Origin: Fen-1301 sp963786395
GTDB taxonomy: Bacteria; Bacteroidota; Ignavibacteria; Ignavibacteriales; Ignavibacteriaceae
Assembly: GCA_963786395.1 (NCBI GenBank)
Contig: CAWAZD010000007.1
Span: 248,001-312,000, forward strand
Direction: 5' to 3'
DNA: 64,000 bases
Shown here one piece after another: positions 27,335 to 37,624 of this stretch. The number at the start of each line of letters is the position of its first letter. Within the stretch, counting starts at the first letter, position 1. Made by a program: the position numbers and the translations under genes. Under the pieces are notes generated by a model. That model saw nothing but the letters and a program-made list of their open reading frames with translations, was not told the DNA's origin and did not search any database.

Positions 27335-29431
27335 TCATTCTAAAATAATAAAATCCAATTCTAGTTTTTCTATATCCACCCGAATTAACCTAACACGTAA
27401 TTTATCGCCAAGCCGGAATTGTTTTTTTGTGGTTCTACCTATCAGTGCATATTTTTTTTCGTCATAGACATAAAAATCGTCTGCAAGGTCGCGTAATTTA
27501 ATAAGACCTTCAGCAAGAATGTCAGTAACTTTAACAAAAATCCCGAAATGAGTAACTCCTGAAATAATAGCATGAAATTCATCACCTATATGATTCCGAA
27601 GGAATTCAACTTGTTTTATTTTAATCGATTGTCTTTCTGCATCAACAGCATTTCTTTCGGTAATTGAGATGTGATCGGATATCTCATCGAGACCCTCTAA
27701 TGAATATTTGAATTTACCTTTTTTCTCAATATACTGATATAACAATCTGTGAACCATTAAATCAGCATATCTCCTTATAGGCGATGTAAAATGAGTATAA
27801 TATTTAAACCCTAAACCGTAATGACCAATATTATGAGTGGAGTAAACAGCTTTAGCCATTGATCTTACAGCTAATTCGCTAATAACTGATTCTTCTTCTG
27901 TATCCTTAACACTCTGCATAAGAATCTGGAATTGATTTGATTTTGAAGCGGCATTAGGATCAAATGAATAACCCAGGGAACGCACAAATTTTGCGAATTC
28001 AATAATCTTTTCATTATCCGGCAAATCATGTACCCTGTAAATGAATGGACGAATATCTCCTCTTTCCGGAGCAGCTATATGTTTGGCAACAATTTTATTT
28101 GCTAAAAGCATAAATTCTTCCACTAGCATATTACTTTGTTTAGCTTCCTTTTTATAAATTTTAACGGGTACACCTTCTTCATCAAGTTCAAATTTCACTT
28201 CTGGCGAAAAAAAATCTATACTTCCTTCGCGCATTCTCTTCTTCCTTAAAGTCTGAGCAAGTGAATTCAACTGATGTATGTCATGTACAAAATCTCCGTT
28301 TTCATTTTCAATAATTTCCTGAACTTCTTCGTAAGTAAATCTTCTTTTACTATTTATTATAGTCTTGTGAATTTCATAACCGACTAACTTCCCTCTTTTT
28401 GTAATCTCAACTATAACAGAATAAGTTAACCGGTCTTTACCAGGAACTAAAGAACATATATTATTGGAAAGTTTTTCAGGAAGCATGGGAATCACTTTCC
28501 CAACTAGATAAACGCTATTACCTCTGCTGAATGCCTCCTTATCTAAATTAGTATTATAAGTAACATAATTTGAGACATCAGCAATATGTATACCAACAGA
28601 ATAATTGTCATTATCCAATAAGGAAATGGATAATGCATCATCAAAATCCTTTGCATCCTCCGGATCAATTGTAAAAACATTTTTATCGCGGAAATCAATC
28701 CTTTGCTCAACGCCTTCATTTGATATTTCAACAGGGATAATTTCAGCTTCTTCCTGAGTTTTATCAGAGAAATTGTATTGGAGATCAAACTCCCGAGCTA
28801 ATGATATAATTTCAGTATCACGGGAGCCAGCCATACCAAGCACTTCTATTACTTCACCCTCGGGATTCAAATCAGGATTTTCCCATTTAATATTTCCGAC
28901 TAATACCTTATTGCCAGTTTTAGCACCCCTAAGGTTTTTTTTATCTAAGTAAATATCGCGCTGAAAGTCCTGACCATCAGGTTTTATAAAATAAAATGAA
29001 TTTGTTTTCCGGAGTGTGCCGACAATCTCTTCCTTCTTTCTCTTAAGAACTTGTATAACCTGACCTTCCAGATTTTTCCCTTTTTGATTTGCAAATAAAG
29101 TGACCTCAACAGTATCACCGTTAAAAGCAGTACTAAGATTACGGGCTGCAACAAAGATATCGCGCATTTTGGTATCTTTAGAAATAACGAAACCGAATCC
29201 ACCCTGAGTAATTTGGAGAGTGCCGGTAATTTTATTTGACTTAGGGGAATGATTAAGCATAAAGCGCTTACCTGATTTGGAAATAAATCCTTCTTCAACC
29301 AATGAATGGAGATAGGATTTTAATGATGCATAGTCATGTTCATCAATAACGTCAAGTTTTTGTGCAACTTCGCTGGTTTTAAATCCCCGGGCTGGATTCT
29401 TTTTAAAAAAGGCTATAATTTTTTTCTTCAT
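27335..29431 (-). CDS. rnr: ribonuclease R
   Basis: RNase R is a processive 3'-5' exoribonuclease that degrades structured RNA. The 698-residue protein has a winged-helix N-terminus, cold-shock-type OB folds (GGFGFVISKDTKMRDIFVAA), the RNB catalytic domain with the metal-binding motif DPEDAKDFDDAL, the HFTSPIRRYADLMVHR motif and a C-terminal S1 domain (GVTHFGIFVKVTDILAEGL). Its ATG overlaps the tamB stop by one base, so translation is coupled. All catalytic Asp residues visible in the RNB core are present. The length is somewhat shorter than E. coli RNase R because the C-terminal basic tail is missing. Confidence 0.95.
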   Translation of the reverse strand: MKKKIIAFFKKNPARGFKTSEVAQKLDVIDEHDYASLKSYLHSLVEEGFISKSGKRFMLNHSPKSNKITGTLQITQGGFGFVISKDTKMRDIFVAARNLSTAFNGDTVEVTLFANQKGKNLEGQVIQVLKRKKEEIVGTLRKTNSFYFIKPDGQDFQRDIYLDKKNLRGAKTGNKVLVGNIKWENPDLNPEGEVIEVLGMAGSRDTEIISLAREFDLQYNFSDKTQEEAEIIPVEISNEGVEQRIDFRDKNVFTIDPEDAKDFDDALSISLLDNDNYSVGIHIADVSNYVTYNTNLDKEAFSRGNSVYLVGKVIPMLPEKLSNNICSLVPGKDRLTYSVIVEITKRGKLVGYEIHKTIINSKRRFTYEEVQEIIENENGDFVHDIHQLNSLAQTLRKKRMREGSIDFFSPEVKFELDEEGVPVKIYKKEAKQSNMLVEEFMLLANKIVAKHIAAPERGDIRPFIYRVHDLPDNEKIIEFAKFVRSLGYSFDPNAASKSNQFQILMQSVKDTEEESVISELAVRSMAKAVYSTHNIGHYGLGFKYYTHFTSPIRRYADLMVHRLLYQYIEKKGKFKYSLEGLDEISDHISITERNAVDAERQSIKIKQVEFLRNHIGDEFHAIISGVTHFGIFVKVTDILAEGLIKLRDLADDFYVYDEKKYALIGRTTKKQFRLGDKLRVRLIRVDIEKLELDFIILE

Positions 29432-32400
29432 TAAAATTCAAATTTATATTTAAGACCAAGCTCGTTTATCATTTCATTAGAAGTCGTTGTTTCAGTAACT
29501 GATTGTTTACGCTCAAGTCTTAAAAGTAGACTCTTAAGCAGGGGGTATTCAAATTTTATATTAGCCTGACTCAGGTCCTGAAACACGTCTGTTGTACCAC
29601 CAACAGAATAACGAAGTTTCCAGGGAAGTGTTCCTGAGATGTTAAATTTGGTAGTAGTGCCCACACGTCTTAATTCAACACTTCTGACATAATCACCTAA
29701 TTGCCGGTTAAGAACACCCCCCAGAATACCACCTGCCATAGAAGCAGCAGTATTGGACAGTTGACTGGAAGCTGCATTTTTGTCTTGCGGGGTCATATCC
29801 GAAGCAAATTTACCCGCAACAAGAAACATAGCAGCGTCAGAAGCATCCTTAGTCGGATCCGGAATATTATTATCGATATTATCCTGGCCATAATAAACCG
29901 CAAAATTATTAGTCTCCTTAACAAAATTTTTATCGAGATCCTTTAGGGGACCACTAATTTTAATTTTAACAGCAACAGGAATTTCCTGGATATTTGAAGA
30001 AGTAGTATCAGCGGGATAATAATAGCCAAGGTAAGTAGCAGTAATATTTAGGTTCGGGTTACTCAGTTCATTTTCAAAACGGATAGTTCCTTCAGCTTGC
30101 AAAGTTTTGATGAACTCAAGTGTGGAACCTTCAAGCAACGACAATTCGCCGCGGGCAGTAGATCTTCCGTTAATTCGCTCATAGATAAAATTTCCCTTAA
30201 GAACTGCTGTAAGGTTCTGATTTAATTCTTTTGAAAGAACAAATATTATTGTAGCCTCTTCGCTCACAGTTATATCAATACTATAATCAAATCCAGGCTT
30301 TTTAGCAGAATTAATTCTGGATGCATTGCCTCTATTGGAATTAACAAGACCTCTTATATTACTTCTTCTTCTTACAGTTGCAGTATCTGTAATGTACTTG
30401 TATATAAAATTATCAGATGTATTCCTATATGCGCTTTGTGTAGGAGGAAAAGTAAGTTTCGCTTTTTTTACTAATATTGGAGCCTTAAGAAACGATCCGT
30501 CTTCATTCATTTTAAACTCGATATCTCCATTAGTTGCAATCACCAGATCTCCATATACAGCAGGGCTAACAGATTTAGATTCTTCACCTAAAATTTTAAG
30601 ATCGCCATTAATAAGTATGTTATTTGATACCATATTAAAGTTCTGTAAAACTGCATTACCTTTACCTGTAATTGTTCCGCCATCTTTAGTTTCCGGAGAA
30701 TTTTTCAGGATAAGACTTTCCAGATTAAGATTTTGATCCTTAATAGATACTTTCATTTCAGCGTTATATAACAAATTATTTGCATCGGCTATGAACGATG
30801 CATTAGACAGACTAACATAGCCTTCCGGTTTAAGATCATCCATTGATCCGGACAGAGTGAGGTCTGAGGTCAGAATTCCCTTGACTTTTCTTACATTGGG
30901 GATGATTTCGGCAAAAGGGGTCAGATCAAAGTTATCAGCATTAAATTTGATATTAATAGGATTGTCATTTAAAAGTCTTTTGTCTGCACCTGTGAAAGCA
31001 AGATCAATTGGTACATTTCCAGAAATTCTCAGCGATGCATTTTTAGGTACAATACTTGAGCCAATAAATTGGCAGGAGAAAGTAAGGTTTTTATCAGCAT
31101 AACTGCTTAAGCCAGAAAAAGAGCCAAAATTCTGGCTTTTATATTTTAGGCTATCAACGTTGAGATCTAATTTGATTCTCGGAGCAGCAAAATTTCCTTT
31201 TATCTCAGCATTCATTGAAATAAAAGCATCCGGAGTATTTTCCGGACTGATCTGCATGAAATTCGTCACCAGATCACTACCTCTTAGATTTTTCAACGAA
31301 ATGACGAGATCCTGTTCATTAAACCTTGACAAAGTTCCTTTTATACTTATCTCGCCTGAATTCCGAAGTAAGGTAAAATCTTTGATTTTTATATCATTTT
31401 TTGCATAATCAATTTCAGCTTTTTGTTTGTTTTTAAGTGTGAATCCATTATAAACTAAATCGAGTGTGTCAAGAAACAGTTTAATGTCCCCGCCTGAAAT
31501 ATCAGTTGAGCCCGTTAATTTGACAGAAGAATTTTCATAACGCGAAAATAGGTTTAGGGAAGCAATTTTATTTTTAAAATTAAGATCAAAACTTATATCA
31601 CGAATGTCAGCCCCGGCAAAGACCCTTTCTGTTTTCAAATTTAGTTTGGCAGCAATATCTCCGGAATTCCCATCATCATGCCTATTAGTAACACTTAAAT
31701 CAAGTTTAAGTTTTGAAAGTAGGAAAACACTGTTATCTTTTTGATATTTTATATAATCAATATCAGTATTATACGACAGATAAATACTATCCCTGGTATT
31801 CCTGATATTACCTGACATTTCTCCATTAATTTCTATTTGAGAATGTCCCAGAAATAATGATAAAAGTGCAAAATCTTTGAATTCCACAAGGTATCTCAAC
31901 GAAACCAATGAACCGGGGTTAGAACTATTCTTTTTAATCAAAATAGAAGGACTAACCGGCTTAACAAATTGGACCTGGTGCGATTGGGGCATAATTTTAT
32001 CTACCTCTTCGCGCGATAACCTGGTAATCAGGTCAACTTCATTCGAAATTGCAGAGGCGAGTCCGGATGTATTAAATTTTCCTGTAACAGTTATGTCTGC
32101 AAGATCGGAGATAAGGTTGATCACCCTACCTTCTCCAACGTCTTTTCTGATATCAGCTATTGCCCTGGTACTGTCAATAAATATTCCATTTATAGTTGAA
32201 TTCTTTAACAAGAAAGTGAGATAAAGGTCAAGACTATCCGGATTTAAACCTTTTCCTTCTGCTGTTATTGAAAAATTCAGATCACTAACAAGAGTAGAAT
32301 CTTTTATAAACTTATTTAAGTTGATTTTATAAAAATTTCCAGTAAGATTGTAAGCGGGTTCCTTTGCCGACAGAAAATTCAAAGAACCTGAGAAATCAGC

Positions 32401-33924
32401 CGAACTAGTATCCGAAACAATATATAATTCATATTTTATATTTTTGTTTAATGCGTCAGCACTTAACTCCAGAGAATCAATTTTATTACCATTAATAACT
32501 GAACCTCCGGCATCAAAGCTGACTTTTGATTGAAGTTCGTCGGGCTTAAATCCTGCACCTTTAATATTTCCCCTGCAATTTAGATTAGACGAGATACCAG
32601 TGAAGGGTGAAATATCAAAACCGAGGGTACGGAAACTAACATCATATTTTGCAGGTTTTTGTTCAAAGTTCAGGCTTGCATCAGCTAACACTGTCCCCTT
32701 ATCAGTCTTTAAAGCAACAGTAGTTTTGAAATTGAGTGGATTACCATAAAAAGTAAGTGTATCAAATCTTAATAAACCAAGTTGTTCATAGACAGGCAGT
32801 TTTAATTCCGGAAGCAGTTTATCTACATCAGACTGATTGATAAAAGAATCCTTAAAGACAGCACTAATATATATCTGTTTTGGATGATCAATATTCTTTA
32901 CAAAACCCTTTGTCTGCAGATGTGTTTTTAGAAATCTTATATCAATGAGTTCAAGACTTAATTCTTTTAATGACCCTACAATTTTTATTTTTAGAGCAAG
33001 ATCTTCTTTTAACATGTTTAAAGATGAGACGAAGGGGGACAAATCTTTAAAATTAAATTTATCAGATTGGAGATTTAATTCAAGCCGGGCTTTACTGAAG
33101 ACAGAAGTAGAATCGAAAATATTATGTCCAACCTTTGCTTTTAGAAACAGAAAGGAGTTCCGGGTTTCTATTCTTAAATTATTTACGTAAAGCTCTTTTT
33201 GATTTACAGCAAATTGTCCTGATAATTTTTTAAGATCAAAATAATTTATGTTAGAAAAAAGTGAAATTTCGCCAAGATCAATCTGATAATCATTATTCTT
33301 AATATTTGCATAAGCATTAAGCTGCAAATTAAGGTTTTTGATTCTTAGGTCATCCATGCACAAAGTATCATAATATGCACTACTGTTTTTTAGATCATAT
33401 CTCTGCAAATTGAAATTTATACCAGATAGGTTGAAGTTTGTTATCTCAATTATAAAGGGAAAAACGGATTTAGTGGTATCTGCTTTTTTTGAAGGAGGAA
33501 TAAGGGAAGAAACATTTAATTTGCCAGTATTATCCTTGATAAATGAAATATCAGCATCCGCTATTTCAAATTTACGAACCTTTATCTTTTTAAGTAAAAG
33601 CTGAAGCGGGCTAGTTCTCAATTCAATAGTTTTTGCCCTTAGAAGAGTATCATTACCCATATTTACTACAGTATTTCTGAGAATCAGGGAGGTAAAGATA
33701 GTTCCATCAATTTTTCCGATAGAGACTGTACCGTTAAGATTTTTGTTAGCTAGTTCAACGGCCGTCTTTCTGAGAAATTCACGGAAAGTAGAAGTTTGAG
33801 AAACCCCAATAAATAAAAGAATAAGAAGAAAAAGTCCAAGTCCTATTGATAGGAAAATGTTGACAATTCTATGAAAAAGAGATCTTTTCTTTTGTATTTT
33901 TTTGTTTTTTTCTTTTTCAGCCAA
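29431..33924 (-). CDS. tamB: TamB-like translocation and assembly module protein (DUF490)
   Basis: This 1497-residue protein has a single N-terminal membrane helix (about 22-43), a very long run of beta-rich AsmA/DUF748-like sequence, and the TamB/DUF490 domain at the C-terminus. Proteins of this kind span the periplasm as hydrophobic beta tubes and move phospholipids, or help outer-membrane protein assembly, between the two membranes. The last 200 residues (ALKGNFIYERINGRSTARGE, LLRLERKQSV) fit the family. It is encoded in the same block as bamA, skp and lpx genes, which supports an envelope role. No tamA is adjacent; a barrel partner could be BamA. The sequence is uninterrupted over 4.5 kb. 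Confidence 0.87.
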   Translation of the reverse strand: MAEKEKNKKIQKKRSLFHRIVNIFLSIGLGLFLLILLFIGVSQTSTFREFLRKTAVELANKNLNGTVSIGKIDGTIFTSLILRNTVVNMGNDTLLRAKTIELRTSPLQLLLKKIKVRKFEIADADISFIKDNTGKLNVSSLIPPSKKADTTKSVFPFIIEITNFNLSGINFNLQRYDLKNSSAYYDTLCMDDLRIKNLNLQLNAYANIKNNDYQIDLGEISLFSNINYFDLKKLSGQFAVNQKELYVNNLRIETRNSFLFLKAKVGHNIFDSTSVFSKARLELNLQSDKFNFKDLSPFVSSLNMLKEDLALKIKIVGSLKELSLELIDIRFLKTHLQTKGFVKNIDHPKQIYISAVFKDSFINQSDVDKLLPELKLPVYEQLGLLRFDTLTFYGNPLNFKTTVALKTDKGTVLADASLNFEQKPAKYDVSFRTLGFDISPFTGISSNLNCRGNIKGAGFKPDELQSKVSFDAGGSVINGNKIDSLELSADALNKNIKYELYIVSDTSSADFSGSLNFLSAKEPAYNLTGNFYKINLNKFIKDSTLVSDLNFSITAEGKGLNPDSLDLYLTFLLKNSTINGIFIDSTRAIADIRKDVGEGRVINLISDLADITVTGKFNTSGLASAISNEVDLITRLSREEVDKIMPQSHQVQFVKPVSPSILIKKNSSNPGSLVSLRYLVEFKDFALLSLFLGHSQIEINGEMSGNIRNTRDSIYLSYNTDIDYIKYQKDNSVFLLSKLKLDLSVTNRHDDGNSGDIAAKLNLKTERVFAGADIRDISFDLNFKNKIASLNLFSRYENSSVKLTGSTDISGGDIKLFLDTLDLVYNGFTLKNKQKAEIDYAKNDIKIKDFTLLRNSGEISIKGTLSRFNEQDLVISLKNLRGSDLVTNFMQISPENTPDAFISMNAEIKGNFAAPRIKLDLNVDSLKYKSQNFGSFSGLSSYADKNLTFSCQFIGSSIVPKNASLRISGNVPIDLAFTGADKRLLNDNPINIKFNADNFDLTPFAEIIPNVRKVKGILTSDLTLSGSMDDLKPEGYVSLSNASFIADANNLLYNAEMKVSIKDQNLNLESLILKNSPETKDGGTITGKGNAVLQNFNMVSNNILINGDLKILGEESKSVSPAVYGDLVIATNGDIEFKMNEDGSFLKAPILVKKAKLTFPPTQSAYRNTSDNFIYKYITDTATVRRRSNIRGLVNSNRGNASRINSAKKPGFDYSIDITVSEEATIIFVLSKELNQNLTAVLKGNFIYERINGRSTARGELSLLEGSTLEFIKTLQAEGTIRFENELSNPNLNITATYLGYYYPADTTSSNIQEIPVAVKIKISGPLKDLDKNFVKETNNFAVYYGQDNIDNNIPDPTKDASDAAMFLVAGKFASDMTPQDKNAASSQLSNTAASMAGGILGGVLNRQLGDYVRSVELRRVGTTTKFNISGTLPWKLRYSVGGTTDVFQDLSQANIKFEYPLLKSLLLRLERKQSVTETTTSNEMINELGLKYKFEF

Positions 33925-34110
33925 AAGGCACCAGACTTTCAGGACAAATTAAATAATTCAATAAAATTGAAATGTATTATATTTTATATTAATAGTTAAC
34001 TCTTCAAAATACCTGGAGTTCCAGGAAGTTTAACAATAGTGAATTTCCTATTAAAAAGAAATATTAATCTTATTAAAGGATGTGATCTGGTACAGTAGAC
34101 AAATTTTACT

Positions 34111-34590
34111 CTATTTACTATAACGTTCAATAATGAGGTTAATAATTTTTGAAGTGGACTGCAGATTAACAAACTCAATTGTTTTAACCTCACCCCCATT
34201 AGCAATGACGGTTTCCCTACCTGCAATTTTATCCAGAGCCCAGTCAGCTCCTTTAACAAGAATGTCAGGGATCAAAGTGTTAATAAGTTGCTCCGGTGTA
34301 TCTTCATCAAAAAGGGTCACAAAATCTACACATTTGAGATTATCCAGAAGAAATGCTCTTTCTGTTTCATCAAGTATTGGTCTTTTATTTCCTTTTATAC
34401 TTCGAACTGAAGTGTCACTATTTAATCCAACGATAAGAAAATCACCGAGTTGCCTGGCTTTGTTGAGATAATCAACATGCCCTGAATGCAAAATGTCGAA
34501 ACAACCGTTAGTAAACACCAATTTCTTTTTTTGCAATTTAAGGTCTTTTCTGATTCTTAAAATATCATTCTTGTCCCTAATCAGGCTCAT
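34111..34590 (-). CDS. rfaE2: D-glycero-beta-D-manno-heptose 1-phosphate adenylyltransferase
   Basis: This 159-residue nucleotidyltransferase makes ADP-heptose from heptose 1-phosphate and ATP for the LPS inner core. It has the HxGH motif in NGCFDILHSGHVDYL, the ADP-binding VGLNSD segment and GRETVIANGGEV near the end. In enterobacteria this activity is the C-terminal half of HldE; here it is a separate gene whose ATG overlaps the stop of the kinase gene by one base, so the two are translated together. The length is standard for stand-alone RfaE2. Confidence 0.93.
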   Translation of the reverse strand: MSLIRDKNDILRIRKDLKLQKKKLVFTNGCFDILHSGHVDYLNKARQLGDFLIVGLNSDTSVRSIKGNKRPILDETERAFLLDNLKCVDFVTLFDEDTPEQLINTLIPDILVKGADWALDKIAGRETVIANGGEVKTIEFVNLQSTSKIINLIIERYSK

Positions 34591-35582
34591 TACAATTCCT
34601 TCTTAATAGTATCAAAAAGTTTATCTATCTCAATTGGAATTATCCCAACTTCTTCACAAACAATACCTCCGGCATAATTAGCCAGATAGGAAGCTTCTAA
34701 TATATTTGCATTTGCCGCAAGAGCCATAGTTAAAGTTGCAATTACAGTATCTCCAGCACCGGAAACATCTGCTACTTTTCTGGCTTTAGTAGGCATCTTA
34801 TGTTCGGGATTGTCCTTTTCAAAAATTGCAATACCTTCTTCGCTTAATGTAAGCAGAACATATTTAGCATTTAGTTTATTGAGAATTGAGGTGCCAGCTA
34901 TTTTTATTTCTTCTTCAGTATTTATTTTCATCCCGAGCACATCTCCGGCTTCTTTCCTGTTCGGTTTAAAAACAGTTACATTTTTATACGCAAAGAAATT
35001 ATTAAATTTTGGGTCAACTGTGATGAGTTTATTCCTGCTGTTAGACAACGAAATTATTTTTTCTATCAGAGAGGCTGTTAATACTCCTTTATTATAATCC
35101 TGAAGAATTATCCCATCAAATTCGTTTATATGGTTTTCGAAGAAAGCAAATAATTTGTCTTCGATTTCTGTAGTTAGGTAAGCCTTACTTTCCTTATCGA
35201 TTCTTACAACATGTTGGTTATGCGCAATAACTCTTGTTTTTGCTGTTGTTGGTCTGCTTTTATCAGTAATTAATCCAGATGGATCTATATGGGATTCATT
35301 AATTAGGGATGTAAAAATTTTGCCGTCATAATCGTCACCGATTACACCAATTGGGTAAGGTGTACCTCCAAGTTTAATTATATTCAAAGCAACATTTGAA
35401 GCGCCGCCAAAACGATAAAATTCGTTATCTACTTCGAGAACCGGTACAGGGGCTTCCGGAGAAATTCTTTTAACTTCACCCCAATAATAACAATCTAGCA
35501 TCATATCACCGACTACTGCAATTTTTAGTCCGGCAAATGTTTTTTTTAATTGATCTAATCTGATTTTTGAAATATTTATCAT
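34590..35582 (-). CDS. rfaE1: D-glycero-beta-D-manno-heptose-7-phosphate kinase
   Basis: This 330-residue PfkB-family kinase phosphorylates heptose 7-phosphate at C1, the step before ADP-heptose formation. Seen are the N-terminal GDMMLDCYYWGEVKRISPEAP, the substrate-binding FGGASNVALN, and the catalytic DVSGAGDTVIATL with its Asp base. It is followed with a one-base overlap by the adenylyltransferase, so the two separate genes replace the fused HldE. The presence of both implies a heptose-containing surface polysaccharide or LPS core. Confidence 0.94.
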   Translation of the reverse strand: MINISKIRLDQLKKTFAGLKIAVVGDMMLDCYYWGEVKRISPEAPVPVLEVDNEFYRFGGASNVALNIIKLGGTPYPIGVIGDDYDGKIFTSLINESHIDPSGLITDKSRPTTAKTRVIAHNQHVVRIDKESKAYLTTEIEDKLFAFFENHINEFDGIILQDYNKGVLTASLIEKIISLSNSRNKLITVDPKFNNFFAYKNVTVFKPNRKEAGDVLGMKINTEEEIKIAGTSILNKLNAKYVLLTLSEEGIAIFEKDNPEHKMPTKARKVADVSGAGDTVIATLTMALAANANILEASYLANYAGGIVCEEVGIIPIEIDKLFDTIKKEL

Positions 35583-35641
35583 TATAGTAATTTCTCTTAT
35601 TTAAGGTTTAAAAATAAGGATAAATAATGGTTTAGAAAATT

Positions 35642-36775
35642 TCAATTAGGAAGATTTTTCTTCCTTTTCCTGGGAGGTTCTTTCAGTTTAATATCTTTTT
35701 TTGCATACAATGAAGCGAGGGGGTTTGAAAACTTTAACCTGATTAGTCCTTTTTCACTTCCAATCCATAAATCATTGCCGTCAAAATAAAGGGAGTATAT
35801 TGTTGAGGTTGTAATGTTCAAAGCATTTAAATCAACCGGATAAATTCTATTTGAAAACCTATCCATATAAACTAAACCTTTGCCGAATTCTTTTTTATTC
35901 TTGCGGTCGAAGGAATAAGTGCCCGCCCATATATAATTTCCGACTCGTTCAAGGCAATATATTCCATTTGCCGGTAAACCATCAGCTTTAGAGATCCTTT
36001 CCCATCGGAATTTCCGGTTAAACTTATAAATTCCCCCCATATTAAACCTGGGCTGTTGTGCAGTTACAAATTCATCAGTTGCAAACCAGACATTGTTATC
36101 TTCAAAAAGAATATCATGAATTGAAACTGCATCTCCATCATCACTGAACCCCCCACCTTTATTATTTATAAAAGTCCATGAATTTTTGTTGTTTACATCT
36201 TTGTTCTTATTATAGATATGTGCACCGGATTCAGTACCAAACCAAATAAGACTATCACCATCCGGTCTTATTGAAATAATGTTGTTTGTTTTTGAATCAC
36301 TATGTTCCGCAATATCAAAATCAGTGAATTTTTGTTTAGCTACATCAAGGCGGGTGAGGTTTATAAACCTGCCTATCCAAAGCACATTTTGCAAAGGATC
36401 ATAATACAAAGATCTTATCCAATTCCCCATATCGCCGCCCTGTGCAAATTTCCTTTTCCTCCACTGGTCCTTCTTTTTATCATAAGTAAAGAGACCATCA
36501 CCGGAAGCAGCCCACACATAATCTTTACTCACAGCAAGATTATAAAAAAGATCATTTTCGAGGTTTTCTTTTTTAGTAGAGAAGTTAAACCATTTGTCCT
36601 CTTTTCTGGAATATCGGAAAATACCCTCTCCATAAGTAGCAACCCAAACATTATCGCCATCGCCCTTAATAGATTGAATCGAAGCATTTTCAAGATATAA
36701 TTGTGATTCAACCTGGGGAAATAAAGATTCAGTGTATAGTTGTAAGAAAAAAGCAATGATATAAAACCTGAACAT
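35642..36775 (-). CDS. secreted beta-propeller protein (Reg_prop-like repeats)
   Basis: The 377-residue protein starts with a hydrophobic signal sequence (about 1-20) and then has repeated units of the form N-V/L-W-x-A/G-T/S-x-x-G-hydrophobic (DNVWVATYGEGIFRY, DYVWAASGDGLFTY, SLIWFGTESGAHIY, NDLWIGSEKGLIRL), a six- or seven-bladed propeller like the sensor part of hybrid two-component systems. There is no kinase domain. It resembles the 744-residue PorZ-like protein at 49157, but is shorter and has no sorting domain. A binding role in the periplasm is plausible; the function is not known. It lies between panB and rfaE1 in the same direction. Confidence 0.7.
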   Translation of the reverse strand: MFRFYIIAFFLQLYTESLFPQVESQLYLENASIQSIKGDGDNVWVATYGEGIFRYSRKEDKWFNFSTKKENLENDLFYNLAVSKDYVWAASGDGLFTYDKKKDQWRKRKFAQGGDMGNWIRSLYYDPLQNVLWIGRFINLTRLDVAKQKFTDFDIAEHSDSKTNNIISIRPDGDSLIWFGTESGAHIYNKNKDVNNKNSWTFINNKGGGFSDDGDAVSIHDILFEDNNVWFATDEFVTAQQPRFNMGGIYKFNRKFRWERISKADGLPANGIYCLERVGNYIWAGTYSFDRKNKKEFGKGLVYMDRFSNRIYPVDLNALNITTSTIYSLYFDGNDLWIGSEKGLIRLKFSNPLASLYAKKDIKLKEPPRKRKKNLPN

Positions 36776-36805
36776 TATATTTTCCGGATCAAGTAATAAA
36801 AATGA

Positions 36806-37621
36806 TTAATAACTTTCCTCTTTAGAGGGAAAATTTTGCTTCCTGACATCATCTATATATCCTTTAACTGCTTTATTAATTTCCTCAGCCAGAGTAGCAT
36901 AATGTCTCACAAACCTTGGATGGAAATCAACATTTAAACCCAACATATCGGGAGTTACCAGAACCTGACCATCACAATATGGACCAGCTCCTATTCCGAT
37001 AGTCGGAATTTTTACAGATTCAGTAACCCGCTTTGCTAATTCTGAAGGAATTTTTTCAATTACAATGCTAAATGCACCCGCCTGTTCAATTACTCTTGCG
37101 TCTTCAAGAATTTCATCTGCTTCCTCTTTGTTTTTACCTCTTTCGCGGTAACTACCAAACTGATGGATGCTTTGAGGAGTTAATCCGATATGACCCATAA
37201 CCGGGATGCCAGCTTCCGTAATTTGTTTTATAGTCTCAGCAAGTCTTTTACCACCTTCAAGTTTAACACCGCCGGCAGGAGTTTCTTTCATTATTCTTCC
37301 CGCATTTCTAAAGCCATCATCAACTCCAAGTTGATATGACATAAATGGCATATCAACAATGAGCATTGAACGGTTAATTCCCTTACTTACAGCTTTTGCA
37401 TGATAAATCATTTCATCCATTGTAACGGGCAGAGTTGTATCATTCCCCTGGAAAACATTTCCAAGTGAATCACCAACAAGTATTAAATCAATTCCTGCCT
37501 CATCCAAAAGCTTAGCTGTTATAAAATCATATGCTGTGAGGCATGTAATTTTTATGTTGTTCTTTTTTAGAAGCGATAGAGTTTTCGTGGTTACTCTTTT
37601 AATTTCCTTTTCTGTACTCAT
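36806..37621 (-). CDS. panB: 3-methyl-2-oxobutanoate hydroxymethyltransferase
   Basis: PanB adds a hydroxymethyl group from methylene-tetrahydrofolate to alpha-ketoisovalerate, the first committed step to pantothenate and CoA. The 271-residue protein has the family segments LTAYDFITAKLLDEAGIDL, VGDSLGNVFQGNDTTLPVT with metal-binding Asp, VKLEGG, MGHIGLTPQS and the catalytic Glu region IVIEKIPSELA. The length is normal. It is inside the envelope gene block, downstream of the LipM-like gene, with no other pantothenate gene nearby. Confidence 0.96.
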   Translation of the reverse strand: MSTEKEIKRVTTKTLSLLKKNNIKITCLTAYDFITAKLLDEAGIDLILVGDSLGNVFQGNDTTLPVTMDEMIYHAKAVSKGINRSMLIVDMPFMSYQLGVDDGFRNAGRIMKETPAGGVKLEGGKRLAETIKQITEAGIPVMGHIGLTPQSIHQFGSYRERGKNKEEADEILEDARVIEQAGAFSIVIEKIPSELAKRVTESVKIPTIGIGAGPYCDGQVLVTPDMLGLNVDFHPRFVRHYATLAEEINKAVKGYIDDVRKQNFPSKEESY

Positions 37622-37624
37622 AAT